From positions 1-64,000 of the forward strand of contig DASVQB010000030.1 in the NCBI GenBank assembly GCA_036389295.1: a stretch of 64,000 nt of DNA, read 5' to 3'. This document shows positions 34,756 through 42,202 of the stretch, piece after piece. The notes beneath the pieces are model-generated. The model saw only the letters and a program-made list of their open reading frames with translations. It did not search any database and was not told where the DNA came from. This stretch comes from AC-37 sp036389295 (GTDB taxonomy: Bacteria > Actinomycetota > Thermoleophilia > Solirubrobacterales > Thermoleophilaceae). The first letter of the stretch is position 1, and each line of letters begins with the position of its first letter. A program made the position numbers and the translations under genes.

Positions 34756-36012
34756 TCAGACCGGGCCGAGGTACCGCATGAAGACCTGCGGCACGCCGGA
34801 CCTCCGGCCGAGCGGGGCGGCCGACTCGAACAGGATGTAGTTCGCGTAGAAGCTGAGGCTCGGGTTCGTTCCGCCGGCCGGGAGCGGGACCCCCTTCTCC
34901 TCGACCGACTGCACGAGGGTGATCCCGCGCGCGTCGCTGTAGAGGTAGGAGTCCCGGTGCCGGTTGCGGTCGAGGCGCTGCCCGGCCGCGTTCGTGCCGA
35001 GGTTGCTCGCGTCGGTCTCGAACGCGATGTAGAAGCCTGAGTTGCCGATCACCGGGTCGCGCGAGTCGCCGTTGCCGATCTTGCGGCCGGAGCGGCTGGC
35101 GAACCGCTGCTTGCGGCCGAGGTCGCGGAAGGCGACCTGGACGTGTCCGCCCTTGCCCTTCTCGTAGGCGACGACCCGGCGCTTGATCGAGTTGTAGGCG
35201 GGGTTGCGGCCGGACTTGACGATCCGCTTCGGGGACCTCGAGCCGCCGGCGCTCATGTAGATCCCGCCGTTCGCGCCGAACACGAGGTCGTTGGTCATGC
35301 CGGTGGCGAACGAGGGGTCGCTCTCGTCCCCCTTCGCGTCGATCCGCTTGACGCTCGAGCCGGTCCGCACGTAGAGGCGCCCGCCCGTCACGAACGCGAC
35401 CTTGGTGCAGTCGCCGGAGACCGCGACGGCCGTGGTGTCCTCCGTCGCCTGGCTGCCGCCCGGCGTCGAGACCCGGGACAGCGAGTCGCCCGGCCCCCTC
35501 GAGAGGAAGGCGTCGACCTTGTCGTTCGTGTCGCCGCCCACGAGGTTCGAGGCGGCCGACAGGAAGGCGACGCAGCCGGCGAGGTGGTCGAAGGCGCCGT
35601 CGACCGCGGGTGAGAACGACCGGCCGTTCGCGGGCTCGCCGCCGAGCCCCTTCGAGAGCAGGATGGCCTTGCCCGGCCTCCAGGTGCTCCCGTTGTTGCC
35701 GAACGAGCCGGCGCGCTTGATCGCGAACACGTCCGTCGCCTGGTTCGAGTCGCCGCTCACGATGTCGGTCGCGTCCGACTGGAAGGCGATGACGCGCGCG
35801 TAGCGGCGGTCGCCGGAGATCACGGCGTTGGTGGACGGGCCGTTGGGCGTGCCGCCGTCGGCGGCGCGGGAGATCAGCGTGGTCGTCTGCTGGCGCTGGG
35901 CCGCCGCGGGGCGCTCCAGGAGCGCGGCGACGGCGATCAGGGCGCAGAGCAGCGCGGCAGCCGAGGCGGCGTACGCGACGCGCGGCGCGCGCAGGGGGGC
36001 GAGTCGGGCCAT
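34756..36012 (-). CDS. Secreted WD40/TolB-like propeller protein
   Basis: About 418 residues with an N-terminal signal or anchor (AYAASAAALLCALIAVAAL, about 12-32) and repeated blades typical of TolB/PD40 repeats (VISGDRRYARVIAFQSDATD, AVSGDCTKVAFVTGGRLYV, IGNSGFYIAFETDASNLG). This architecture occurs in extracytoplasmic hypothetical proteins of actinobacteria. ATG at 36012 is chosen because it directly precedes the basic n-region and follows GGTGGACC; TTG at 36033 is possible. Function not known; no enzyme motif is visible. Confidence 0.85.
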   Translation of the reverse strand: MARLAPLRAPRVAYAASAAALLCALIAVAALLERPAAAQRQQTTTLISRAADGGTPNGPSTNAVISGDRRYARVIAFQSDATDIVSGDSNQATDVFAIKRAGSFGNNGSTWRPGKAILLSKGLGGEPANGRSFSPAVDGAFDHLAGCVAFLSAASNLVGGDTNDKVDAFLSRGPGDSLSRVSTPGGSQATEDTTAVAVSGDCTKVAFVTGGRLYVRTGSSVKRIDAKGDESDPSFATGMTNDLVFGANGGIYMSAGGSRSPKRIVKSGRNPAYNSIKRRVVAYEKGKGGHVQVAFRDLGRKQRFASRSGRKIGNGDSRDPVIGNSGFYIAFETDASNLGTNAAGQRLDRNRHRDSYLYSDARGITLVQSVEEKGVPLPAGGTNPSLSFYANYILFESAAPLGRRSGVPQVFMRYLGPV

Positions 36013-36805
36013 GCGGTCCACCGTAGATGACAACGCATGGGATCGCCAGGCGTTCCGGCCCGCCGGCGCCGCGCGCGCCGATCCGGGCGCGTCAGCGGTC
36101 GTGCTCCGGTGCGATCCGGCGCGTTCGCGGTCGTCGGAGGCGCTCGTCGCGCCCGGAGGGGACTCAGGACGGCCTGCGGCTGAGCGCGCCGACCGGCGGT
36201 CCGGTTGCGCCCGCCGGATAGCGCCGGCCGGGCCGCCGGGGAGGCGACGGCCCGGCCGGGCCGCTCGGGCCGCTGGGAGGTCGGCCCGGCTCCCGCTATC
36301 CAGCGGGCGGTCTGAGGGGAGGGCTTCGGCCGGCGGGCGCGCCGGCGCGCGCCTTGTCCGCGTCGTGGCGGAGCCGGGTCGGCAGCTCGCAGCGTGGACA
36401 GTTCGGGTTGGGCATGGCGGTCGGGCCTCTCTGCGTCAGGTCCGACCGCGCCTCGGTATTCCCAGGACGCCGTCCCCGGCGGATGCGTCACTCGGTCAGT
36501 CGCAGGACGTACCGCCGAGCTGCCCGGCAGCGTACCACCCAAATGGGGATTCTCAATTCCCCCCCTCCGAGTGACGACCGCATTTTGGTCGTTCCACGGA
36601 GCGGCCATGCTCAGCCGACTTCGCCCGGTCGAGGGCCGTTGCTCGCGTCAGGCGACGGAACGAGGGACCGAGCTCCGGTACATGGCGTAGTATCGCTCGC
36701 GGACAAGTCTCCTCGAGCCCACGGGGTCGCCTTGGACGACGATGGATAGGGGGCCTCGCCGGTCGCAGGTGGCGGCCTCCCAAACCAGTGCGACTCGAGG
36801 GCCGT
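36013..36805. other. Intergenic stretch of ~0.8 kb without a convincing gene
   Basis: The frames here are Arg/Pro/Ala-rich with no homology-like features, and base composition drops toward 36500-36790. Structure I can see: a near-palindrome at 36545-36562 (GGGGATT to AATTCCCC) and a hairpin ACGACC-loop-GGTCGT at 36574-36592. A 39-codon frame with one CxxC is listed separately. The last 200 bp probably hold the promoter of the DUF2294 genes. Confidence 0.6.
36296..36415 (-). CDS. Possible 39-aa protein with one CPRC motif
   Basis: ATG at 36415 is preceded by GAGAGG about 11 bp upstream and reads MPNPNCPRCELPTRLRHD, then 21 mostly Pro/Arg/Ala residues to a TAG. The CxxC knuckle suggests half of a zinc site, perhaps in a dimer, or a remnant of a longer zinc-ribbon protein. 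Conservation would be needed to accept it. Confidence 0.25.
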   Translation of the reverse strand: MPNPNCPRCELPTRLRHDADKARAGAPAGRSPPLRPPAG

Positions 36806-37168
36806 ATGAGCGACGGAACCAGCAGCGAAAGCAAGGTCGAGGTCGCACTTGCGCGGGAGCTCCTGAAGATCCACGAGGACTCTTACGGCAGAGGCGCCAC
36901 CGACGCGCGCGTCTATGTCCACGACGACCTGATCGTCTGTATGCTCGACGAGCTCGAGCTGCTCCCGAACGAGGAGTTCCTGATCGGAGCAGGGCAGGGC
37001 GAGGCGGTGACGGAGATCCGAGGGCGGTATCAGCAGGCGATCGAGACCACGTTTCGCGCCGCCGTCGAGAGGTCGACGGGTCGCAGGGTCGTCTCGTTCG
37101 CGAGCATCACGAAGCTCGCCCCCAACTACGTCGTCGAGATCTTTCGCCTCGGCAATTCCCGCGAGTAG
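36806..37168 (+). CDS. DUF2294/MpsC-family protein, first copy
   Basis: A 120-residue protein of the Na+-translocating DUF2294/MpsC family, implicated in membrane-potential generation in staphylococci. It shows the phrases ELLKIHEDSYGRGATDARVYV, DDLIVCMLDELELLPNEEFL and TGRRVVSFASITKLAPNYVVEIF of the family. ATG at 36806 has GAGGG upstream. A second family member follows 12 bp later, so they form a tandem pair. No transmembrane segment is predicted; the family is soluble. The partner proteins MpsA/MpsB are not nearby, so the staphylococcal role should not be assumed. Confidence 0.85.
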   Translation: MSDGTSSESKVEVALARELLKIHEDSYGRGATDARVYVHDDLIVCMLDELELLPNEEFLIGAGQGEAVTEIRGRYQQAIETTFRAAVERSTGRRVVSFASITKLAPNYVVEIFRLGNSRE

Positions 37169-37180
37169 GAGTCTTCGAGG

Positions 37181-37582
37181 GTGGCGAACGAGCGGCTCGC
37201 ATCGGCCAAGCAGTCGGGTGCCATGCGGATCACGAATGGGCTCGTCCACATCATGTCCCAGTACACCGGCCGGGGCCCGACGCGAGCGCGCACGACGGTC
37301 AACACGAACGTCGTCGTCGCGGTCTTCCACGAGACCCTGACGAAGGCCGAGCAGAACCTGGTGGCGGCGGGCAACGTCGAGGCCGTCGAGTTCATGCGGA
37401 CGAGCTTCGACAGGCTGCTGCGCAGCGAGGCGATCTCCCTCGTCGAGGGCATCCTCGAGCGCAAGGTCGTCTCGATGCTGACGGACGTCGATCCCGACGC
37501 CAACATCGCGCTCCAGGCCTTCATCCTCGACCCCGTGCCCGAGGACGGGATCGCGGCCACCGCGGAGCTCTCGGACGCCTAG
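37181..37582 (+). CDS. DUF2294/MpsC-family protein, second copy
   Basis: A 133-residue relative of the preceding gene: LVHIMSQYTGRGPTRARTTV, NVVVAVFHETLTKAEQNLV, EGILERKVVSMLTDVDPDAN. The two share the family's core (tyrosine-GRG-x-T-x-A-R, then a strand, then ER/STGRxVVS) but are clearly diverged, so this is an old duplication. GTG at 37181 has GGAG nine bases upstream; ATG at 37223 is an alternative. It is the last gene before the tRNA-derived repeat at 37612, so it lies just outside the island. Confidence 0.85.
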   Translation: MANERLASAKQSGAMRITNGLVHIMSQYTGRGPTRARTTVNTNVVVAVFHETLTKAEQNLVAAGNVEAVEFMRTSFDRLLRSEAISLVEGILERKVVSMLTDVDPDANIALQAFILDPVPEDGIAATAELSDA

Positions 37583-37611
37583 GTTGTAGGGCCCGAGGCC
37601 GAGCGGGAGCG

Positions 37612-37657
37612 CCCATGGGCCGGGCTGGATTCGAACCAGCGACCTACGGATTATGAG
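37612..37657. repeat. Distal att-like copy of tRNA(CAT) 3' half (46 bp)
   Basis: Identical to 40224-40269 from CCCATGGGCCGG through GGATTATGAG, covering the T arm, variable loop, anticodon arm 3' side and acceptor 3' strand. Beyond it the sequence diverges (GCCGGAAG instead of TCCGCTGC), so no tRNA can fold here. It is a pseudo-tRNA end and the left junction of the island. Confidence 0.85.
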
Positions 37658-37791
37658 GCCGGAAGGGGGCTCGTTCCCCGTCGTTTCACCGGGTTCTGCG
37701 AGGTTGCTCCAGCCGGCCTCGCCGGCAATCCGTCGCAAATCGCCGAGCGCAGTCGCTCTTCGTCTTCCCGGGTTAGCGCCGTAAACGGGAG

Positions 37792-38175
37792 CTAGCCGAC
37801 TGGTTCCGGCTCTCGCGCCCTTGGCGCGGCGTGGAACTCCGTGACCCATTCACGCGGCACGAAGGTTGGCTTGTCTCGTTTCTTGCTCGCTAGGCCGAGC
37901 AGGAATGAGAGTCCCAAGATCAGCAGCAGAAGGACGCCCTTGGCATCTGGCGGCCTCGCCACTAGGTCGGACCCGTCCGGGAAGACGAGCGTGATGGGCT
38001 TGCTCTCCCCGATCGCCCTCGAGATCAAAGCCGAGGCGTCGAGAGAATCGGCGGGGATGAGGACGGTCCCACTCGGGTAGCGCTCGTCGCTTTCGGGGTC
38101 TAGGGCGATCCGACCCAGCGTGTCAAAGGCGGCGTCGGTGCCCGGCATGTTCTTGCTGCGGGCTAGCTCGTCCAT
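37792..38175 (-). CDS. Small membrane protein, mini-island cargo
   Basis: About 127 residues, ATG at 38175. The middle is acidic and soluble-looking (SGTVLIPADSLDASALISRA, SKPITLVFPDGSDLVARPP); one hydrophobic helix (GVLLLLILGLSFLLGLA) is followed by a basic stop-transfer (SKKRDKP) and a C-terminal ~25-residue tail. Its first codons overlap the end of the DUF7718-like frame by 13 bp, so the two are probably a coupled pair. No family recognised. Frames extending it to 38346 are shadow. Confidence 0.6.
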   Translation of the reverse strand: MDELARSKNMPGTDAAFDTLGRIALDPESDERYPSGTVLIPADSLDASALISRAIGESKPITLVFPDGSDLVARPPDAKGVLLLLILGLSFLLGLASKKRDKPTFVPREWVTEFHAAPRAREPEPVG

Positions 38176-38468
38176 GACTGAATGATCGCTTCCCAGTGGG
38201 CCTTGAGGTGCGCTATCGCGGCCGGTATCGCTTGCTTCGTCGGCCCGGGATGGAACTCCTCTGGCACTTGCTTGCCTCCAGAGCGAGTGTACCGGTGCAT
38301 GTGGTGGCTTCCGAGGTGGTTGTCGTAAACACGGACGGTCTGCCACTCCCCGTCCACAAGCAGAAGCAGGACGACCGAGTACCGCTCGATCGGGCGGCCC
38401 GACTGACTGAACCGAACGATGACGCCCTGAGCAACCGCAAGGTCGATGTACCGCTCGTAGGGAACGGG
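38163..38468 (-). CDS. DUF7718-like ORF, possibly 5'-truncated (mini-island cargo)
   Basis: The open frame encodes about 100 residues: PYERYIDLAVAQGVIVRFSQ, then RYSVVLLLLVDGEWQTVRVY, DNHLGSHHMHRYTRSGGK and EEFHPGPTKQAIPAAIAHLK. The DNxxGxxHxHR stretch recalls DUF7718-type small proteins; this is my judgement from memory. No ATG, GTG or TTG lies between the in-frame stop at 38469-38471 and GTG 38357, which would delete the first third. The gene is therefore either 5'-truncated by island decay or uses an unusual start. It overlaps the downstream membrane-protein gene. Confidence 0.5.
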   Translation of the reverse strand, partial: PVPYERYIDLAVAQGVIVRFSQSGRPIERYSVVLLLLVDGEWQTVRVYDNHLGSHHMHRYTRSGGKQVPEEFHPGPTKQAIPAAIAHLKAHWEAIIQSWTS

Positions 38469-38471
38469 TTA

Positions 38472-38780
38472 AGCGTCGCAGCGTGAGGGGACGACCCGGC
38501 TTCCTACAGCGCGGTCACGGCGGCACGCCTGCGGCCCGAAGGCAGCCGAGAGTGGACGAGCAGCGTCGACCTTCGGCTGGATTCGAACCAGCGACCTACG
38601 GATGATGGGTGGCCGTGAACGGAGCTCGGTTCGGCTCCTTTGGCTCTAGTTCGGGCTGGTTGGTCCAGCGGGAGCGGGTTAGATCCGCCGAGTTGGGGAC
38701 AGATTTCGGGACAAGTTTTCGCTGCTGCTGACCCATCGCACGAGGCCGGCTGGCCGGTCACCGGCCGCTGGTAGGGCGGC
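38472..38780. other. Gene-free stretch around the middle att copy
   Basis: No supportable gene. It holds the 29-bp tRNA-derived repeat at 38575-38603 and, at 38695-38715, GGGGACAGATTTCGGGACAAG, which recurs with small changes at 40158-40176 beside the intact tRNA. Both are possible scars of a lost recombinase 3' end. Confidence 0.55.
38575..38603. repeat. Middle att-like copy of tRNA(CAT) 3' half (29 bp)
   Basis: Identical to the intact tRNA from GGCTGGATTCGAACC through GACCTACGGAT, and then diverged (GATGGG for TATGAG). It splits the island into two units. A minus-strand open frame of ~55 codons ends with a TAG inside this copy, the way integrase genes often end in an att core, but it has no start and no catalytic motif. 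Confidence 0.8.
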
Positions 38781-39875
38781 CTAGCGCGAGCGCGGCACCG
38801 ACAGGCGCCTGACCGACTCGCAGTTGCGCGCGATCCGGTCGGCCCGGTCCGCGATCACCCGGTCGAAGCCCGTGCCGCAGTCCACCACGTCGGCGAACGA
38901 GGTGCGCGTGTCGAGGTCGCGGACGTCGATCGAGTCGCGCCCGGAGCCGGCCCGGACCGTGTTCTTCGCACCACCGCTCCGGAAGCGGTCGTGGCCCGGA
39001 CCGAGCACCACCAGGGCATCGTCGTCCTGCGGCCCCTGAATCACGTCGTCGCCGCCCAGCGCGTACATCCGGGCCGGGCTCCAGCCGGGGGGTGCACCCA
39101 TGAAGTCGTCGCGCTCCGAGCCTTGGAACAGGTAGTAGGGGTCGGGGTCCTCGGGCGTGTTCCGCGCGTAGGCCTCGCAGCTCTCGGCGATCCGATCATT
39201 CGCGGTGGCAAGCACGAAGTCCTGGCCGCCGCCGCAGGCGATGTCGTCATTCCCCTCGTCGAACATGAAGCCCGCCTCGGTGCCGTCGGTCGCGATGTAG
39301 GCCGCGATGATGCGGTCCTTCCCGGGCCCGCCGCGCACAACGTCGTCGCCGTCGCGCGGCCGGATGCGCGCACCGCGGCTGCCGCTGCCGATCTGGTCGG
39401 CGCCCGGGCTGCCGCTCAGGACCTCCACGTCAGGCAGGATGTTGCTGTGCCTATCGGGGCCGTCGTCGGCCACGCCGTCGTTGTCGAAGACGACGCCAGG
39501 ATGCTCGGTGGTGCAATAGAAGACCTCGTCCACCCCAGGCCCGCCGGAGTAGCGCACCGGCAGACCGAGGCTCGGATACAGGCAGAGCGAGTCGTCGGCG
39601 TCGCCGTGGCGCACGTCCAGGAGCGACATGCCCTGCCACGGGCAGTTGATCTGGAACTCGCCGTGGCAGCCGTTCCCCGCGACGAGCGGGTGCGAGCCGA
39701 AGTCCCGGAGCTGGACGTCGCCCGCGACCTGCTCGACGACGAGGGCGTTGCTCTCGCCGCCGCCCGAAAGGACGCGCACCGAGCCGGCGTCGATGTCGGC
39801 GGTGCCGCCGTGTGCGGTGGCGGGCGCGGTCAGGGCGAGGGCTATGAAGACGATGAAGCAGAGGCGCGAGTTCAT
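38781..39875 (-). CDS. Secreted RTX-like calcium-binding-repeat protein
   Basis: The 364-residue product has a signal peptide (FIVFIALALTAPATA, cleavage near AHG). The mature part carries degenerate glycine/aspartate nonapeptide-like turns (SGSPGADQIGSGS, DGDDVVRGGPGKDRI, LGGDDVIQGPQDDDALVV, GSGRDSIDVRD), as in hemolysin-type calcium-binding beta-rolls. Cysteines (CLYPS, CTTEHP, CGGGQD) suggest disulfides. ATG at 39875 follows the signal-peptide rule; frames reaching 40025 add no plausible sequence. It is the main cargo of island unit 2. Function unknown; secreted toxins, adhesins and S-layer proteins all use this fold. Confidence 0.75.
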   Translation of the reverse strand: MNSRLCFIVFIALALTAPATAHGGTADIDAGSVRVLSGGGESNALVVEQVAGDVQLRDFGSHPLVAGNGCHGEFQINCPWQGMSLLDVRHGDADDSLCLYPSLGLPVRYSGGPGVDEVFYCTTEHPGVVFDNDGVADDGPDRHSNILPDVEVLSGSPGADQIGSGSRGARIRPRDGDDVVRGGPGKDRIIAAYIATDGTEAGFMFDEGNDDIACGGGQDFVLATANDRIAESCEAYARNTPEDPDPYYLFQGSERDDFMGAPPGWSPARMYALGGDDVIQGPQDDDALVVLGPGHDRFRSGGAKNTVRAGSGRDSIDVRDLDTRTSFADVVDCGTGFDRVIADRADRIARNCESVRRLSVPRSR

Positions 39876-40227
39876 GCCGCACTGAACACGCCCGGATAGA
39901 GGCTGTTGCGCCAAGGGCTGAATGATCGGTATGAACGGGTGACGCGGCTCGTCACGCTCGCTGCCCTGGTCCTGGCGATAGGCGCGTTCCCGGCCGCCGC
40001 GCGGGCCGCCTGCTCGACGCCACATCGCCCACGACCTCGAGTTCGCCTCGGACCAGCTCGAGCGCAGTCTTCGCGTACCGGCCGCCGCTTGCCCCCTCGG
40101 CCTGGAACGCGTGCTCGCTAATCGGTCGCTTCAAGTCCGGCGCGCTACAGGAGCTTCGGGGCAGATTTGGGACAAGATGCGCGCGAGTTGCCCCAGGTTA
40201 GACCCGCTTGGTGCAGCCCTTTCCCCA
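39876..40227. other. Island edge with gene fragments only
   Basis: About 350 bp between the RTX-like gene start and the tRNA. It holds the signal-peptide fragment above, a minus-strand protein-like patch at 40023-40134 and the GGGGCAGATTTGGGACAAG element (40158-40176) that matches 38695-38715. No complete gene is visible. Confidence 0.5.
39939..40121 (+). pseudogene. Signal peptide fragment of a broken secreted protein
   Basis: GTG at 39939 reads a clean signal peptide (VTRLVTLAALVLAIGAFP, AAARAAC), then after about 28 residues the frame becomes Arg/Pro-rich and stops. The downstream sequence 40022-40134 looks protein-like in other frames, so the gene appears broken or spliced to foreign sequence at about 40020. 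This fits decay beside the tRNA junction. Confidence 0.4.
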
Positions 40228-40300
40228 TGGGCCGGGCTGGATTCGAACCAGCGACCTACGGATTATGAGTCCGCTGCTCTGACCGCTGAGCTACCGGCCC
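40228..40300 (-). tRNA. tRNA with CAT anticodon (elongator Met or Ile2)
   Basis: Folds as a full cloverleaf: acceptor GGGCCGG/CCGGCCC, D stem GCTC/GAGC, anticodon stem GCGGA/TCCGT with loop CTCATAA, T arm GCTGG TTCGAAT CCAGC, discriminator A. The CCA end is not encoded. The 1:72 pair is G:C and the anticodon stem lacks the three G:C pairs of initiators, so it is not tRNA-fMet; elongator Met and lysidine-modified Ile2 cannot be told apart by eye. Its 3' end is the integration site of the adjoining island. Confidence 0.93.
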
Positions 40301-40336
40301 CCGCGGCGACGCTAGCACCGCGGGAGGCGGCCGCAG

Positions 40337-41329
40337 CTACCCCCCGAGCGCCTTCCTGAGCGCGTCCCGCGCCTCGTCCAGGCTGAACGCGCCCTCGATC
40401 CGGGCCGTCACCCGGCCGCGGGCGTCGATGGCGAAGAGCCACGGCTCGGTCGGCAGGCCGTAGGCGTTCACCTGCGGCCGGTAGCCGGCGTCCGTCCGGT
40501 TGTCGCGCCAGATCTCCATGTGGATGAAGGCGGCGTCGTCGGCGTGGTCGGCCTTGAGCTCCTCGAGGATGTCGACCACCGGGCCGCAGATCCGGCTCTG
40601 GCAGAGCCGGGGCGTCGCGAAGAGCAGCATCACGGGCCGGCGGCCGAGGACGTCGGCGAGGTCGTCCTCGTGCAGCGAGCTGGGCGGGTCGCGCGTGTCG
40701 ATCTCGCTCAGGTCGCCGCCCACGTCGTCGGCAGTCGGCGTGTGGACCCGCGGCGCGGCCTCGCCGACGGCCGGCGGCCGCTTGGCGCGGCCGACCGAGA
40801 CCGAGACCGGGTCGCCGCCGACGACCCGCTGGTCGAGCTGCGCGACCCCGAGCACCTGATAGCGCCCGGGCCGCCGGAACGGGACGTTCGCCACGTAGAT
40901 CGCCTGGGCCGCGTCGGCGTCGTGCTCCACCGTGCGGCTGCGGCGCCCGGCGGCGACCTGGAGCGAGCGGTATCGCGCCGGGTACGGCCCGCTGACCGGC
41001 CCGCCGTCCTCGGGCGCCACGTAGACGGCCGCCGGGGTGTCCGAGATCTGGCGCCGCGTGCGGTCGAACAGGGCGAACGCGAACCGGTTCGAGCCCGGCT
41101 CGAGCACCGACACCGACTGCACCATTCGCGGCCCCGGCCCGAGCCCGCGCCGGAGCTCGGCGAGCGACTTCGACTCCGGCGACGGGAACGGCTGCTCGCC
41201 TCCGACGGTCCCCTCCGTCGCGACCTCGCCGGAGTCCTCGTCGCCCCCGCCGCCGCCGCACGAGGCCAGCGCGAGACCGGCTAGCAACACGGCGCCGAGG
41301 TGCCGGCCTTGCCTCCCCGAGGCGAACAC
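40337..41329 (-). CDS. Thioredoxin-fold lipoprotein with CxxxxC
   Basis: About 330 residues; GTG at 41329 yields a lipoprotein signal (GAVLLAGLALASC lipobox). The mature chain has an N-terminal domain of ~190 residues (FAFALFDRTRRQISDTPAAV, an Ig-like extracellular segment) and a C-terminal thioredoxin-like region with a widened CQSRIC pair (PVMLLFATPRLCQSRICGPV). TlpA-like oxidoreductases of this kind act outside the membrane; the C-x4-C spacing differs from CxxC and may bind a metal or be redox-silent. It is divergent from an SDR gene, 110 bp apart, next to the tRNA. Confidence 0.85.
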   Translation of the reverse strand: MFASGRQGRHLGAVLLAGLALASCGGGGGDEDSGEVATEGTVGGEQPFPSPESKSLAELRRGLGPGPRMVQSVSVLEPGSNRFAFALFDRTRRQISDTPAAVYVAPEDGGPVSGPYPARYRSLQVAAGRRSRTVEHDADAAQAIYVANVPFRRPGRYQVLGVAQLDQRVVGGDPVSVSVGRAKRPPAVGEAAPRVHTPTADDVGGDLSEIDTRDPPSSLHEDDLADVLGRRPVMLLFATPRLCQSRICGPVVDILEELKADHADDAAFIHMEIWRDNRTDAGYRPQVNAYGLPTEPWLFAIDARGRVTARIEGAFSLDEARDALRKALGG

Positions 41330-41439
41330 GCACGAAGCGTACGGAAAGCGCGCGCGGCCGACGACACTTCGAAAACCGCCGCGCTCGGCTAGAAACCCGC
41401 CTGGCAGCACCGGCGACCACGACTCCAAGGAGACCCAAC

Positions 41440-42168
41440 ATGAACGGCCGCGCAGCTCTCGTGACCGGCGGCTCGAGCGGCATCGGGCTCGCGATCGCCC
41501 GCGCCCTCGGGCAGGACGGCTACTCGCTCACCGTCTCGGCCCGGCGGCCCGAGAAGCTCGAGCAGGCGGTCGAGGGACTGCGCGGCGACGGCCTGGACGT
41601 CGAGTCGGTCCCCGCCAACATGGCGCGCGAGGAGGACGTGAAGGACGTCGTCGCCAAGCACCGCGAGCGCTGGGGCCGCCTGGACGTGCTGGTCAACAAC
41701 GCGGGCGTCGGCATCGGCGGCCCGATCGCCGAGCACGAGACCAAGAAGCTCGACATGCAGCTCGACGTGAACCTGCGCGCGGTCTACCTGACGCTCCGCG
41801 AGTGCATCCCGATGCTCAAAGAGGCCGCGGCCGAGCACAGGAAGGCGCTCGTGGTCAACACCGCCTCGATCGCCGGCAAGTTCGGCCAGCCGTGGCTCGC
41901 GGCCTACTCGGCCACCAAGGCGGGCGTCGTCGGCCTCAGCGAGGCCGCCCACGGCGAGCTCTCGGGCGACGGCATCCAGGTGACGGCCTTCTGCCCGGGC
42001 TTCGTCGACACGCCGATGACCGGCTGGGTCGAGAACGTCCCGCCCGAGGAGATGATCCAGCCGGAGGACATCGCCGAGGCGGTCCGCTTCCTGCTCAGGA
42101 CCTCGCCCGCCTGCATCGTCCCCGAGATCCAGTTCATCCGCCCGGGCGACATGACCCGGACGACGTAG
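41440..42168 (+). CDS. Short-chain dehydrogenase/reductase
   Basis: A 242-residue classical SDR: cofactor motif TGGSSGIGLAIA, NNAGVG, catalytic Ser-Tyr-Lys in NTASIAGKFG and AYSATKAGV, and PGFVDTPMT. The ATG at 41440 has a strong AAGGAG Shine-Dalgarno. Substrate unknown; the family covers sugars, fatty acyls, steroids and quinones. Convergent with the hypothetical protein downstream. Confidence 0.92.
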   Translation: MNGRAALVTGGSSGIGLAIARALGQDGYSLTVSARRPEKLEQAVEGLRGDGLDVESVPANMAREEDVKDVVAKHRERWGRLDVLVNNAGVGIGGPIAEHETKKLDMQLDVNLRAVYLTLRECIPMLKEAAAEHRKALVVNTASIAGKFGQPWLAAYSATKAGVVGLSEAAHGELSGDGIQVTAFCPGFVDTPMTGWVENVPPEEMIQPEDIAEAVRFLLRTSPACIVPEIQFIRPGDMTRTT

Positions 42169-42202
42169 GAGCCCGGCGAGACGGGAAGCGCCTAGCCGCC
42201 GG

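Larger units (their letters stand above)
37612..40269. mobile_element. Decayed tandem integration island at tRNA(CAT), no integrase gene
   Basis: The intact tRNA(CAT) at 40228-40300 marks the right end. Its 3' half is duplicated as a 46-bp perfect repeat at 37612-37657, the expected footprint of site-specific integration in a tRNA 3' end. A 29-bp copy at 38575-38603 splits the element in two, suggesting tandem accretion of a ~1.0 kb and a ~1.6 kb unit. Cargo: a DUF7718-like frame and a small membrane protein (unit 1), and a secreted RTX-like protein and truncated fragments (unit 2). No intact recombinase gene remains. Confidence 0.75.

Noticed and set aside
37612..37657. A second tRNA gene near the DUF2294 genes
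   Set aside because: Only the 3' half matches; the 5' half does not form a D arm or pair with the acceptor, so it is an att-like duplicate.
36611..37849. A long minus-strand open frame antisense to the DUF2294 genes and through the att copy
   Set aside because: It includes the phrase RRSLVRIQPGP, the usual mistranslation of a tRNA T arm, and runs antisense to two well-supported genes.
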